64,000 nt of DNA, from the NCBI RefSeq assembly GCF_015207035.1, contig NZ_JADEXQ010000001.1, forward strand, positions 62,001 through 126,000, read 5' to 3'. Each line of letters begins with the position of its first letter. The first letter of the stretch is position 1. This document shows positions 27,413 to 36,307 of this stretch, piece by piece. The position numbers and the translations under genes were made by a program. This DNA comes from Romeriopsis navalis LEGE 11480 (GTDB lineage Bacteria; Cyanobacteriota; Cyanobacteriia; Leptolyngbyales; Leptolyngbyaceae). The notes under the pieces are model-generated. The model was not told where the DNA came from. It saw nothing but the letters and a program-made list of their open reading frames with translations, and ran no database searches.

Positions 27413-27700
27413 GTTATCGTATTTTGGCCGGGTTTTGATAGCGTTAGCTTAGGCTTAAAAAATATAGATCGGGTGAAGCGGTTGTGCCCCTTGGCTGTTG
27501 CCGATCGTCCCGCACGCAACGCGACTGATGATTACTGTGAGCTGTGGATTGTTGTTGAAGCGCTTGAAGCGCTGTGGATGCTCGTTAAGCAGGATTAATT
27601 CGCTGCTGAATGGCGCAAAAAATCAACTGCCGCTAGCCTGTGGCAGGAGTTGCCTATGGCCTTGGTTTTCAAATAGCTGGTTGTGGCCGCAAGTGGTTTA
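27413..27700 (+). pseudogene. Decayed C-terminal fragment of an IS4-like transposase
   Basis: Translating from 27413 gives GFDSVSLGLKNIDRVKRLC then PLAVADR, which resembles the stretch just after the catalytic glutamate of IS4-type DDE transposases (consensus GFxxExTHLTDxxRxKRLLALxALA). About 45 residues later a shifted frame gives KRLKRCGCSLSRINSLL, similar to the usual KxLKxHGRxxxSLFRxGL tail. Stops interrupt the first frame at about 27595 and 27674. No terminal inverted repeats were seen. The match is from memory of the family and is tentative. Confidence 0.35.
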
Positions 27701-28048
27701 ACGAATTGTTTGATTGCTGGTCTTGGTAAAATTGTTCCTCAGAAACTGGTTTCAACGATGACGGCCAAGATTTTTGCCCATAGGGGCCGCTCATCGGTGA
27801 TGGGGAGCAATCTCGGGTCAATGCAAGGTGTAAATGTCAAATTTGTGGCAGGCGTGATGCCGAATTAATTTTTCGCCGTAAAGTAATGACGCACGATCAC
27901 TGCCACTACCGGTCGAAACGGTGGAATGCGAGTGACGATATAAATTGTTCTGATCGTGAATCTCCGCCGTTGGGCCAGAGATAGTAAACTCATAGCCGAG
28001 CTTCGGCATGGTTAGCGGTCGAGGTTTATTCCTTCCCCAGTGGTTTCT

Positions 28049-29158
28049 ATGTCAGGCACGATCGTCATTAAAATTGGTACCTCGAGTTTGACCCAGCCGG
28101 CGACGGGGAACTTGGCCCTCTCGACGATCGCTGGTTTGGTCGAAGTGACGAGTAAATTACGGCACAAAGGCTATTCCGTGATTTTGGTGTCCTCAGGGGC
28201 GGTTGGTGTGGGCTGTGGGCGTCTACATTTGGCCGAACGACCGACAGAGCTGGCAATGAAGCAAGCGGTGGCGGCGGTGGGGCAAGGTCGCTTGATGCGG
28301 ATTTATGATGATATGTTTACGACATTGCAGCAGCCGATCGCCCAGGTTTTACTAACGCGCTTTGATTTGGTTGAGCGATCGCGTTATATGAATGTTTTTC
28401 GTACCTTTGAGGCGCTGCTGAACTTAAACGTCGTGCCAATTGTGAACGAGAACGATACGGTCGCGGTGCATGAGCTGAAGTTTGGGGATAACGATACGCT
28501 CTCGGCAAGGGTGGCGAGTTTGGTCGATGCGGATTGGTTATTTTTAATGACGGATGTGGACCAGCTCTATTCGGCGGACCCACGCAGTAATCCGGCGGCC
28601 TATGCGATCGATCGCGTGGAAAATATTGATCAACTCACGGCCGATGTGGCGAGTGCCGGCACCCAATGGGGCACGGGCGGCATGCTAACCAAGATTGAAG
28701 CGGCGAAGATCGCGACAGCAGCGGGGGTGCGGACGGTGATTGCGAATGGGCGCAATGCCACGAATATTTTGGATGTGATTGCGGGTACGGGCATCAGTAC
28801 GGTGTTTGAGCCGCAGCCCCGTCCGTTTAATGCCCGTCAGCGCTGGTTGGCCCATGGGCTGGTGCCCGCCGGTCAGCTGTACCTCGATGATGGCGCGGTG
28901 CGGGCGGTCCGCGATCGCGGTAAGTCGCTACTGCCGGCGGGGATTGTCGAGATTGATGGCGAGTTTGAGAGCCAGGCGGCGGTGAAGTTGTGCGATCGTC
29001 AAGGAGCAGAAATTGCGCGGGGCTTGGTCAACTACAGTAGTGCTGACCTGCAACAGATTTTGGGGCAAAAAACTGACGCAATTCCTGGAATTCTGGGCTA
29101 TGCCGGGACGGAAACGATTGTTCATCGCGATAATCTGGTGCTCAGTTCGACGGCTTAA
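28049..29158 (+). CDS. proB: Glutamate 5-kinase
   Basis: A 369-residue ProB. The amino acid kinase domain (about 1-250) has [11 protein letters not shown], the phosphate-binding [35 protein letters not shown] and the [15 protein letters not shown] loop. A C-terminal PUA domain (about 270-360) begins near [21 protein letters not shown]. It phosphorylates L-glutamate, the first step of proline synthesis. The ATG at 28049 is favoured over a GTG at 28040. proA is not adjacent. Confidence 0.95.
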   Translation: MSGTIVIKIGTSSLTQPATGNLALSTIAGLVEVTSKLRHKGYSVILVSSGAVGVGCGRLHLAERPTELAMKQAVAAVGQGRLMRIYDDMFTTLQQPIAQVLLTRFDLVERSRYMNVFRTFEALLNLNVVPIVNENDTVAVHELKFGDNDTLSARVASLVDADWLFLMTDVDQLYSADPRSNPAAYAIDRVENIDQLTADVASAGTQWGTGGMLTKIEAAKIATAAGVRTVIANGRNATNILDVIAGTGISTVFEPQPRPFNARQRWLAHGLVPAGQLYLDDGAVRAVRDRGKSLLPAGIVEIDGEFESQAAVKLCDRQGAEIARGLVNYSSADLQQILGQKTDAIPGILGYAGTETIVHRDNLVLSSTA

Positions 29159-29316
29159 ATCTGCGAATCCAGACCCTAAAATTGGGAATTCCGTTATCTT
29201 ACCGGGATCCTGATTGACCAGGTTGCGCTAGAATTCAGGGCGATTAGTTTTCTGATTCCGCCTTAGTTGATGTGTATTGGAGAGCTTGAACCTGTTTCAT
29301 TTAGCGCGTGGATGGC

Positions 29317-30090
29317 ATGAACAACAGCGTGACTTCTGAATCTATTAGCCATGAATCAACCGATCGATTCTCGGTGATGGGACATCCCGTGCATTTGCTG
29401 CGCAGCTATCCGCGTTGGCTGACGGCGCGCTTGCGCAACCGGCAGGGCACTCATGTCATTACGTTAAATGCGGAAATGACGATGCAGGCGATTCAGCGAC
29501 CGGCGTTGGCTGAGACGTTACAGCAAGCGGATTTAGTGATTCCAGATGGTGCGGGTGTCGTGCTATATCTGCGCCTGTATGGTCGTAAGGTCCGCCGCTG
29601 TGCCGGTGTCGAACTTGCGGAACAAATGATTCGACAGGCGGCGCAGCAGGACGATCGGCCCGTGTTTTTCTACGGCGGTAAGCCAGAAGTTTTGGATAAG
29701 GCAACCTTAGCTTGGCAGCAGCGGTTGCCAAAGTTGAAGGTGGTGGGGGCAGTGCATGGTTATATTCCACCAGAAGAGGAACCACGGGTATTAGAGAAGT
29801 TAGCGGAGACCCAGCCGAGTTTGATTTTGGTCGGGTTGGGGGTGCCGCGCCAGGAACTTTGGATTGCGGCGCACCGGCATCTGTGTCCTAACGCGATTTG
29901 GATTGGTGTGGGTGGTAGTTTTGATATTTGGTCCGGCTCGAAGGATCGTGCGCCCGCATGGCTGGCAGATAATAACCTAGAGTGGCTGTATCGCCTGTAT
30001 CAGGAACCCTGGCGTTGGAAGCGGATGTTGTCCTTGCCGAAGTTTGCGATCAAGGCGATCGTGTACCGATTGCAAAATCCTCGTCCGTAA
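29317..30090 (+). CDS. WecG/TagA/CpsF family glycosyltransferase
   Basis: About 257 residues. The family pattern is clear: VITLNAEMTMQA, DLVIPDGAGVV, RCAGVELAEQMIRQA, VFFYGGKPEVLDKA, LVGLGVPRQELWIAAHR, WIGVGGSFDIWSGSKDRAP and a C-terminal NNLEWLYRLYQEPWRWKR membrane-contact tail. Enzymes of the family transfer N-acetylmannosamine-type sugars to undecaprenyl-linked GlcNAc at the inner membrane. It likely serves envelope polysaccharide synthesis, perhaps together with the export genes at 8.2-12 kb. A GTG at 29308 is an alternative start. Confidence 0.92.
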   Translation: MNNSVTSESISHESTDRFSVMGHPVHLLRSYPRWLTARLRNRQGTHVITLNAEMTMQAIQRPALAETLQQADLVIPDGAGVVLYLRLYGRKVRRCAGVELAEQMIRQAAQQDDRPVFFYGGKPEVLDKATLAWQQRLPKLKVVGAVHGYIPPEEEPRVLEKLAETQPSLILVGLGVPRQELWIAAHRHLCPNAIWIGVGGSFDIWSGSKDRAPAWLADNNLEWLYRLYQEPWRWKRMLSLPKFAIKAIVYRLQNPRP

Positions 30091-30200
30091 TTGAAATCAG
30101 CGTGTAGTGTGGTAATTGGTTCAATATTCACCGGGTTTCGTGTGAATTATTTCAGGGTCTGTATCTTGCGATCGTTATCCTTCTATTGCAGGTGCAAGTC

Positions 30201-31010
30201 ATGGTGCAAAGCCTTTTGCCAAAACTCAAGTTCCAAAAGCCGGTACGCCGTCCGTCTCAGGCGGCCACAACAGCGGCTCAACCTGCGGCTGTCCGGGCTC
30301 GCCATCCACATTTCCATCGACCAGCTATGACGGGTGAAGGCATTATTCAAATTCATAATGTGACCAAGACTTACCGCAATGGGAGTGAAGCCCTGGTCGA
30401 TTTGAACTTGGAAATTCAGAAAGGTGATTTCTTGTTTGTGACGGGGCCGTCAGGGTCGGGCAAGTCGACGCTGCTGAAGTTGCTCTATGGCGAGGAAAAG
30501 CCGAATCCGGGCCAGGGTGAAGTGATTGTAGATGGAGCGCCGATGCATCGTCTGAAGGGCGATCGCCTAGCGCTGTTGCGGCGGCGTTTGGGCATTGTGT
30601 TTCAGGACTATAAGCTGTTGCCTCGCCGCACGGTCGAAGAAAATATTGCGTTTGTATTGCAGGCCCAGGGCTATACGAAGACAGAGATTACCCGGCGTAT
30701 GCCGTCGGCCTTGAAGGTGGTTGGCTTGCAACATAAGGCGACTTGTTTTCCGTCGCAGCTTTCCGGGGGTGAGCAGCAGCGGGTGAGCATTGCCCGGGCG
30801 ATCGTCAGTACTCCCCCGATTTTGCTGGCAGATGAGCCAACCGGTAATTTGGATCCGGATAATTCGCGGCAGATTTTAGCAATTTTGCGCAAGTTGAACG
30901 AAGCTGGCATGACGATCGTGGTAACAAGTCATGATGAGGCATTTATCCGATCGGCGAATCGACCCATGGTCCAGATTCGGAATGGACAAATCCTCAGTGG
31001 GCCAGAATAA
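30201..31010 (+). CDS. ftsE: FtsE-like ABC ATPase with N-terminal extension
   Basis: The core (from [11 protein letters not shown]) is a FtsE-type ATPase with Walker [23 protein letters not shown]-loop [10 protein letters not shown], signature [15 protein letters not shown] and Walker [14 protein letters not shown]. FtsE with FtsX controls septal cell-wall hydrolases. About 42 residues precede the core; they are basic and rich in Ala, Pro and Arg. A second ATG at 30327 would give a standard 227-residue protein, but the ATG at 30201 has a better ribosome binding site (AGGTG). ftsX is not adjacent. It follows the glycosyltransferase gene after about 110 bases. Confidence 0.88.
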   Translation: MVQSLLPKLKFQKPVRRPSQAATTAAQPAAVRARHPHFHRPAMTGEGIIQIHNVTKTYRNGSEALVDLNLEIQKGDFLFVTGPSGSGKSTLLKLLYGEEKPNPGQGEVIVDGAPMHRLKGDRLALLRRRLGIVFQDYKLLPRRTVEENIAFVLQAQGYTKTEITRRMPSALKVVGLQHKATCFPSQLSGGEQQRVSIARAIVSTPPILLADEPTGNLDPDNSRQILAILRKLNEAGMTIVVTSHDEAFIRSANRPMVQIRNGQILSGPE

Positions 31011-31036
31011 ACGCCAAGTTAAATAAAGCGCAGTGC

Positions 31037-31549
31037 ATGATTGATTTATCGTCGGATATGACGATTCGGAATGCTGTTTTGACAGACTTACCCCGAATTG
31101 TCGAAATTTATAATGCGGCGGTGCCGAGTCGGCAGGCGACGGCAGATACCGAGCCCGTCACGATCAAAAGTCGGGTGCCTTGGTTTGAATCGCACCAGCC
31201 CCAAAAGCGGCCGTTGTGGGTGCTGACTAAACGTGAGCGGATTTTGGGTTGGATTGGGTTGCAAGATTTTTATGGCCGTCCGGCTTACTGTGCGACCTGT
31301 GAGTTTAGCTTGTATATTGCACCTGAAGTGCAGCATCAAGGATTGGGCTATGCGCTGTTATCGCAGATGATGCATGATTGCCCGGATTGGGGGGTAAAAA
31401 CGCTGCTGGGATTTATTTTTGAGCATAATCAACCGAGTTTGAAGCTGTGTCGTAAGTTGGGCTTTGATCAGTGGGGTTTACTGCCGGGGATTGCGGAGTT
31501 GGATGATCAGACCAGGGATTTGGTGATTATGGGGCGACGCTTGGTCTAG
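31037..31549 (+). CDS. GNAT N-acetyltransferase (phosphinothricin acetyltransferase-like)
   Basis: A 170-residue single-domain GNAT. It starts TIRNAVLTDLPRIVEIYNAAV, and the acetyl-CoA-binding loop is PEVQHQGLGYALLSQM, followed by EHNQPSLKLCRKLGF. The layout is that of the Pat/Bar-type branch acting on amino groups of small molecules or antibiotics; the substrate is unknown. It begins 26 bases after the ftsE stop on the same strand, so it is probably in the same transcript. An in-frame ATG at 31058 is possible. Confidence 0.85.
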   Translation: MIDLSSDMTIRNAVLTDLPRIVEIYNAAVPSRQATADTEPVTIKSRVPWFESHQPQKRPLWVLTKRERILGWIGLQDFYGRPAYCATCEFSLYIAPEVQHQGLGYALLSQMMHDCPDWGVKTLLGFIFEHNQPSLKLCRKLGFDQWGLLPGIAELDDQTRDLVIMGRRLV

Positions 31550-31581
31550 GTCTTATGGCGTCTCGGTATTGTCCCTGATTG

Positions 31582-31632
31582 AGACGGCACCGAAGCTAGG
31601 CAGCACTGAAAGCTAGACGGCACCGAAGCTAG
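31582..31632. repeat. Short tandem repeat in the 3' spacer
   Basis: Two identical 18-base copies (AGACGGCACCGAAGCTAG at 31582 and 31615) flank a degenerate middle copy, with a period of 16-17 bases. The last copy includes the stop codon of the SDR gene on the minus strand. Confidence 0.7.
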
Positions 31633-32324
31633 ACATTGCCATAAACCGGAATTGCGGCTCCCCGTAAGTCGATCGCGGCTTCCGATGCCAGAAAGCAAAT
31701 CGTGGCGGCTAAGGACTCAGGTTTGACCCATTGGTCGGCTTGGTCATTGCCCATGGAGGCCCGGTTAGTTGGCGTGTCAATGATGCTCGGCAATACAGTA
31801 TTGGCCGTAATATTGAGACCGGTGGTTTCGGCGGCGATCGCCTGCGTCAAGGCCACAACGCCTGCCTTGGAGGCGCAGTAGGCCGCGAGTTGTCCAGCGG
31901 GAGCCACTGCGCCACGGGAGCCGATCGTCACAATTCGGCCATAGCCTTGTTCGCGCATTTTGCGGAGACTATGTTTGCACAGCAGAAATGTTGTGTTCAG
32001 GTTGAGGCTAAAATCCTGTTGCCACTGCTCAAAGCTGTACTCATGGGTTGGCCCCATGGAAAAGCCCCCGACTAACTGAATCAAAACATCCACTCGGCCC
32101 ATCGTTTCAACCAGTTGAGTGACGGCCGCCTCGTCGCGTAGATCCGCGGGTACACAGCGGACTCGCGCTAAATCAGCCGGAGGAAGATAACTTTTCAGTC
32201 GATCGACTTCCTGTGCATCATGATATGGAATCGTGACTTCGCCGCCGCGTGCCAGCACTGCTGGCGTTACGCCCAAGCCCAAGCCACCGGTGCCACCCGC
32301 TAAGAGTACCTGTTTGCCTTGCAT
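31629..32324 (-). CDS. Short-chain dehydrogenase/reductase
   Basis: A 231-residue classical SDR. It has the cofactor loop LAGGTGGLGLGV near the N-terminus, the catalytic serine in IVTIGSRGAV and YCASK with the catalytic Tyr and Lys. It should be an NAD(P)H-dependent oxidoreductase in the cytoplasm; the substrate is unknown. It is convergent with the GNAT gene. Confidence 0.88.
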   Translation of the reverse strand: MQGKQVLLAGGTGGLGLGVTPAVLARGGEVTIPYHDAQEVDRLKSYLPPADLARVRCVPADLRDEAAVTQLVETMGRVDVLIQLVGGFSMGPTHEYSFEQWQQDFSLNLNTTFLLCKHSLRKMREQGYGRIVTIGSRGAVAPAGQLAAYCASKAGVVALTQAIAAETTGLNITANTVLPSIIDTPTNRASMGNDQADQWVKPESLAATICFLASEAAIDLRGAAIPVYGNV

Positions 32325-32666
32325 CTCACGATTACCTTGATTGTGTCTACTCTCAAGCTAAAGGGGATGCGGCGATCGATCCTGGTTATTGCAGGAAGTT
32401 TGCAGGATTGCGAATGGTTGTGTCCGGTGTGTATGGGACGGATAACTGGCGATCGCGGTCTAAATCGCCAGTAAAGCATTTAAATCTGTTGAGCTATGGC
32501 TAGCGGTAAACCTAACGTAAACACACAGAAATGTCGCGCGATCCTAAATCGTTCTTACATCCACTGTGAGCCTCATACCACTGTTGCGGCGAACGCCAAT
32601 CCGGCATTTGTGGCGCTAGGTGGAGACTCATAGTGAAGACCACGATTATCTCCTCAAGCGGTTGCT
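32325..32666. other. Divergent intergenic region; 5' part duplicated at 37 kb
   Basis: No gene is seen. A 9-bp inverted repeat (ACTGGCGAT/ATCGCCAGT) spans 32445-32472. GTTCTTACATCC at 32551 lies 116 bases before the next start; the same 12 bases lie 118 bases before the DUF2808 gene at 37177, so both carry a common leader or promoter. Confidence 0.5.
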
Positions 32667-32975
32667 ATGAAATCACGCATTTCCGCGACGACGTTTGCGA
32701 TCGCTGTATCGGTTGTGGGCTTGGCACCCAAGACAATAGCGATGGACTCCTCACATATCATTGGTTCCTGTCGCCGGGCGGCCATGCGCCCCCACATGGT
32801 AAATAAGTCGTCTACTCCAACCAAAAGGCGGCGACGAAATCCACACCGAAAAAGGTTGCAACGCTTCAAGCACAATAGATTGAGTCGGCTCGATCGTCGA
32901 GTGAGATGGCTGTATCTCACCGCACTAGATGCAGCCAGTGCGGTGAGATGCAGCTATCCACTGTCGGTGATTTAA
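32667..32975 (+). pseudogene. Truncated paralogue of the DUF2808 protein (signal peptide only)
   Basis: The first 26 residues (MKSRISATTFAIAVSVVGLA...) closely match the signal peptide of the DUF2808 protein at 37177 (MKSLISAATFALLLSTVALA...), and both continue with a (D/H)xIGSxRRA motif and a basic segment. The copy at 32667 then ends after 102 residues, with no DUF2808 domain. Its 3' end lies in a 22-bp hairpin. It may be a decayed duplicate or a small basic secreted protein. The upstream leader is also duplicated. Confidence 0.5.
32905..32958. repeat. Long hairpin with 22-bp stem
   Basis: Arms 32905-32926 and 32937-32958 pair along 22 bases with two G-U pairs and a 10-base loop. No T-run follows. 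It overlaps the end of the truncated DUF2808 paralogue. It could be a terminator between convergent genes or the remains of a palindromic element. Confidence 0.8.
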
Positions 32976-33068
32976 TGCGTAATCGGTTGAGTTTGTGGGG
33001 GAGGGGCGATGGTGCAAACAAATCGTTGCGCCCCCATTACTATTTTTGGATTCCTTAATATATTTATT

Positions 33069-34055
33069 CTAGTTAGCCGTCATGGAACTTTCGGCTTCGC
33101 CCATAAGTTCTTGGTCGGCTTTATCCGGCGTTGGTTTTTTGGTTAGTGTCATGGTTGCGACCCCGATCATGATGACGATAAACGCTAATACATGTTCTCT
33201 GGAAGGACGTTCGCCGTTGAGTAAAAATGCATAGGTAATCCCAAACACTGGCGTTAGGAGTGTCCACTTGCCGACCGTCTTGGCGTCTAATCTCTCCAGT
33301 GCGGCGTACCATAAAAACTGTGCCACGACGATAATTAGCAATGCATAGATCGCCATAATTATCCAAAGCTGACCGGAGAACACATCCCCAAAATGGGATG
33401 GGCCGAAGAGCATCATTGCAATGATGAAAAAGACGATCGCCGCCACGAAGTTGCGGCTAAAGACGAGTAACCTGAGGCTGATACTTTTCGTCAGCATCAA
33501 CTTCCCTAAGAGCAAGCTGACGGCATAAGTCACCGCCGATAGCAAAATATAAATGTCTCCGCGATTGATCTGAAAGTTGTTGGTTTGGAAGACGATCGCC
33601 AACACGCCTGTGATAATTAGCGCAAAACCAACCCAATCGACCCACCGGAGTTTCATCCCAAATACGAATGAACCCGCTAAGGCAAACAGGACTGGGCCTA
33701 AGCGACCGAGTAGAACGGCATTGGTGACTTGGGTATGTTGTAGACCTAAGAAAATAAAGGAGGAAAGGGCCGCGGCAACGCAACCGTTGAGGAGTAATCC
33801 CACCAAAACTTTTTTATCCAGGGCCAGCAGGTCTTCGACGATCGGGCGGAGGCCAAACCACGCAATGACTGTCATGGCCGCACATAGGTTGCCGACAAAC
33901 AGGACATTACAAAAGGACAATGGAGTTGTTGCCCCACCACTCAGTTGTGCGGCATTGGCCAGCAAAAAGGCAATCAGTGCGGGGCGCAGGGCCGCCAGCG
34001 CCCGTGATACGACTAAAAGTACCCGGCCATCGATCATATTTGAGAGGTGTTTCAT
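33069..34055 (-). CDS. EamA/DMT-family transporter
   Basis: A 328-residue protein with ten hydrophobic helices arranged as two EamA repeats (the second starts near GDIYILLSAVTYAVSLLLG). DMT-family members of this type often export amino acids or other small metabolites across the inner membrane. It is the third gene of a minus-strand set with cysteine dioxygenase and an ATP-grasp ligase; an 87-base spacer separates it from the ligase. It could export the product of that pathway, which is inference. Confidence 0.85.
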   Translation of the reverse strand: MKHLSNMIDGRVLLVVSRALAALRPALIAFLLANAAQLSGGATTPLSFCNVLFVGNLCAAMTVIAWFGLRPIVEDLLALDKKVLVGLLLNGCVAAALSSFIFLGLQHTQVTNAVLLGRLGPVLFALAGSFVFGMKLRWVDWVGFALIITGVLAIVFQTNNFQINRGDIYILLSAVTYAVSLLLGKLMLTKSISLRLLVFSRNFVAAIVFFIIAMMLFGPSHFGDVFSGQLWIIMAIYALLIIVVAQFLWYAALERLDAKTVGKWTLLTPVFGITYAFLLNGERPSREHVLAFIVIMIGVATMTLTKKPTPDKADQELMGEAESSMTAN

Positions 34056-34142
34056 TCGTGCCGTTGATTGCTATGGGCCCGCTGTGAGGAATTGAGGCTC
34101 CCCGCAAATTGTCTCAACGACTATTTTACGTGATGTGGGTCT

Positions 34143-35165
34143 TTACATGATGCGGGCCAGTTGCTGTGGGCGATCGCGGATACTCGCAAAGTTGATCAGC
34201 CAATTCAGGAAGCGATCAGCAATTGCTTCGCCCGTCAGCTGTTCTAATCGGGCAAAGCCGCCAATATTCCCCGCATTAATTTCGCTAATCCGCCAAACGC
34301 CATCGTGGTCCAGCAGAAAATCGTAGCCGAGTGTATGCAGCCCGCGCGATCGATATTGTTCAACTGTGCCGGCGATCGCCTGCTGCTCGGCGGGTGTGAC
34401 CTCCGACAAAATACAGTCGCCATCAAAGCTCACGTTATTCACCCAATAGCCGCTTCTGGATCGGCGAATATACGCGCCATAGATTTCACCATCGACGACG
34501 ACGATCCGTTTATCGCCCGCAGTCACTTGACTCAGATAGCGCACAAACTGGAGGGGCTCATCGGTGTGACTCAGTAAATAGGTCATCACGGCGGCAAAGG
34601 TGCTAAAGGTTTGTAAGCCCATAAGACTATTGTCAACTTGAAACTGGTCCGACTCAAACCAAATTTTGAATACGCCCCGTCCACCGCAGCTATTTGCGGT
34701 TTTTGCGACGATCGTCTGATGTTGGACAAAGAAATCTTGGGCGGACCCGAGGTCTGCTGTGACTAGGGTGTCCGGCAAATAATCCCGCGCCACCCGGTAG
34801 AGGAAGTCGGGGGTCATCTGGTCCTTTTTCTGGGTGGGTGAGTTGACAAACTTGGTGTACGTTTCCCATTCACTCAGAATATCGAGATATCCAGCGGGGA
34901 AGGGTTTTAAGCGGCGACAAAATACCAAATCAAAGTCGGATAGCCGATGATTTTGGGTGGCATGTTCATCCAGGGTTAAAAAGCCGGCATGGGTGAGGTC
35001 ATGGGGGACAGGAATGACATCGGCTCGATCACCCGGGACAACGGAGCGAATTGGCGCATGGAAAAATTCAATGCGTGGATCGCGGGAGAGATGGCGATAT
35101 AGGGTCGGCACATCTTGGCTGGCTTGGGTATAAATTGTCGGATCACAAATCCACAAAAATTTCAT
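34143..35165 (-). CDS. ATP-grasp ligase, glutathione synthetase-like
   Basis: A 340-residue ATP-grasp enzyme resembling cyanobacterial GshB: NSPTQKKDQ, AKTANSCGGRGVF (nucleotide loop), GDKRIVVVDGEIYGAYIRRS and EINAGNIGGFARLEQ (metal-binding end). Such enzymes join a carboxylate to an amine or thiol amino acid with ATP hydrolysis. A true glutathione synthetase is likely elsewhere in the genome, so the substrate here may be different. An AGGAGT box precedes the ATG by seven bases. It begins ten bases after the cysteine dioxygenase stop, clearly one transcript. Confidence 0.8.
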   Translation of the reverse strand: MKFLWICDPTIYTQASQDVPTLYRHLSRDPRIEFFHAPIRSVVPGDRADVIPVPHDLTHAGFLTLDEHATQNHRLSDFDLVFCRRLKPFPAGYLDILSEWETYTKFVNSPTQKKDQMTPDFLYRVARDYLPDTLVTADLGSAQDFFVQHQTIVAKTANSCGGRGVFKIWFESDQFQVDNSLMGLQTFSTFAAVMTYLLSHTDEPLQFVRYLSQVTAGDKRIVVVDGEIYGAYIRRSRSGYWVNNVSFDGDCILSEVTPAEQQAIAGTVEQYRSRGLHTLGYDFLLDHDGVWRISEINAGNIGGFARLEQLTGEAIADRFLNWLINFASIRDRPQQLARIM

Positions 35166-35175
35166 TGGGTTACTC

Positions 35176-35961
35176 CTAGTGGATTGTGGCGATCGTTTGT
35201 TTGAGGGCGTCAGCGCGGGCGGCCCAAATTGGTGTCGGTGTTTGGCTCAGAATTTTATCTGCTCGATCGAGCATTTGCTGGTGGTGCCGCAGGGTGGTTG
35301 GTCGATCGCCGGTTAATCCCGTTGTGCGCCGCATAATATCTTCCTCTGGTAAGCCGAAAAATACACCGCCATCGGTATATTGGATTGTTTGTTCGAATAG
35401 ATCAAAAATGCGGGCGTCGCCCGTGATTTCGCCCTGATACTCATAGGCCCCGTAGATATGTAGGCTGAGCATTGGGGTATCACTTGGATTGCCCATTTGA
35501 TGAATCAAATCATGATTGACGGCGAGTACGGTACCCGCTTTGAACGGATGAATCGCACTTGTCTGTAACTGGCCCTGTGTGAATCGATAAACGCCATGTT
35601 CGGCAGCGCCAAAGGACTGGACGGCGCCCCACTGGGCGGAGCCATGATCATGAATAGCGCTGAAGTCGCCTGGGAGCCAGGACATCACCATAATCTCGAA
35701 ATTTGGCTCGGCATAAACCAACTGTCGGCCATAGCTATGGCTGACGGGATGGTTGAATTCGGCCCAGGGCAGGAGGTCGGCGACTTGAATATGGGCTGAT
35801 TTGACATAGGCTTGGGCCAGTTCTGGGGTCATCTGGCTAGTTGCCCGCAGATTGATAATTAACTGTTGCAGCCGTGTTGGTAAGCTCGCAATCGTCGGTG
35901 TTGAGTTTGATGGGATTGTGGCAGGCAATATCGTCCTTGGCAGTGCTACGGAATTCACCAT
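35176..35961 (-). CDS. Cysteine dioxygenase family protein
   Basis: A 261-residue cupin. The iron ligands of cysteine dioxygenase are present: HDHG (His104 and His106) and LIHQMGNPS (His154). The family oxidises cysteine to cysteine sulfinate, or a related thiol such as 3-mercaptopropionate. The C-terminal 70 residues extend beyond the minimal cupin. It is the first gene of the operon with the ATP-grasp ligase and EamA transporter. A 20-base palindrome about 125 bases upstream may be its operator. Confidence 0.85.
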   Translation of the reverse strand: MVNSVALPRTILPATIPSNSTPTIASLPTRLQQLIINLRATSQMTPELAQAYVKSAHIQVADLLPWAEFNHPVSHSYGRQLVYAEPNFEIMVMSWLPGDFSAIHDHGSAQWGAVQSFGAAEHGVYRFTQGQLQTSAIHPFKAGTVLAVNHDLIHQMGNPSDTPMLSLHIYGAYEYQGEITGDARIFDLFEQTIQYTDGGVFFGLPEEDIMRRTTGLTGDRPTTLRHHQQMLDRADKILSQTPTPIWAARADALKQTIATIH

Positions 35962-36084
35962 CGGAAACCTTTCCTGTTATTTCTAAAGTTATGGATGAAA
36001 GTTTGATTTCAAGCGATGTCATCGAATTTTAAGTTGATTGCTGTGCTCCCGAAGGGGCCACGGCGATTGATGACATTCTCCAAT

Positions 36085-36104
36085 GCACGATGAATTCATC
36101 GTGC
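36085..36104. promoter_or_regulatory. Perfect 20-bp palindrome upstream of cysteine dioxygenase gene
   Basis: GCACGATGAATTCATCGTGC reads the same on both strands. It lies between the divergent cysteine dioxygenase and GNAT genes, about 124 and 204 bases from their starts, and is a plausible operator for a dimeric regulator. Confidence 0.45.
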
Positions 36105-36307
36105 TGTATAAAATACAATTACCAACGCAAACTGGTTTTAGTCATGGTTGAGTTGGCTGTCTAATCGGACTCAACCGTAGTGCTGCTCGGCATATCGCCG
36201 GATCTAGGTGAGCCATAATGGTATAACGAAGCCAACCTGCAATACAATTTTGGCGATGCATTTATAACCATCTATGTTTGACTCAATCTTTTTGCTGGCG
36301 GTGCCGT

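Noticed and set aside
27683-27868. A 61-residue frame downstream of the transposase remnant
   Set aside because: No family recognised, no ribosome binding site; it is in frame with stops upstream and is probably part of a decayed region.
30091-30330. A 79-residue frame overlapping the start of ftsE
   Set aside because: It is a shadow of the ftsE N-terminal extension in another frame.
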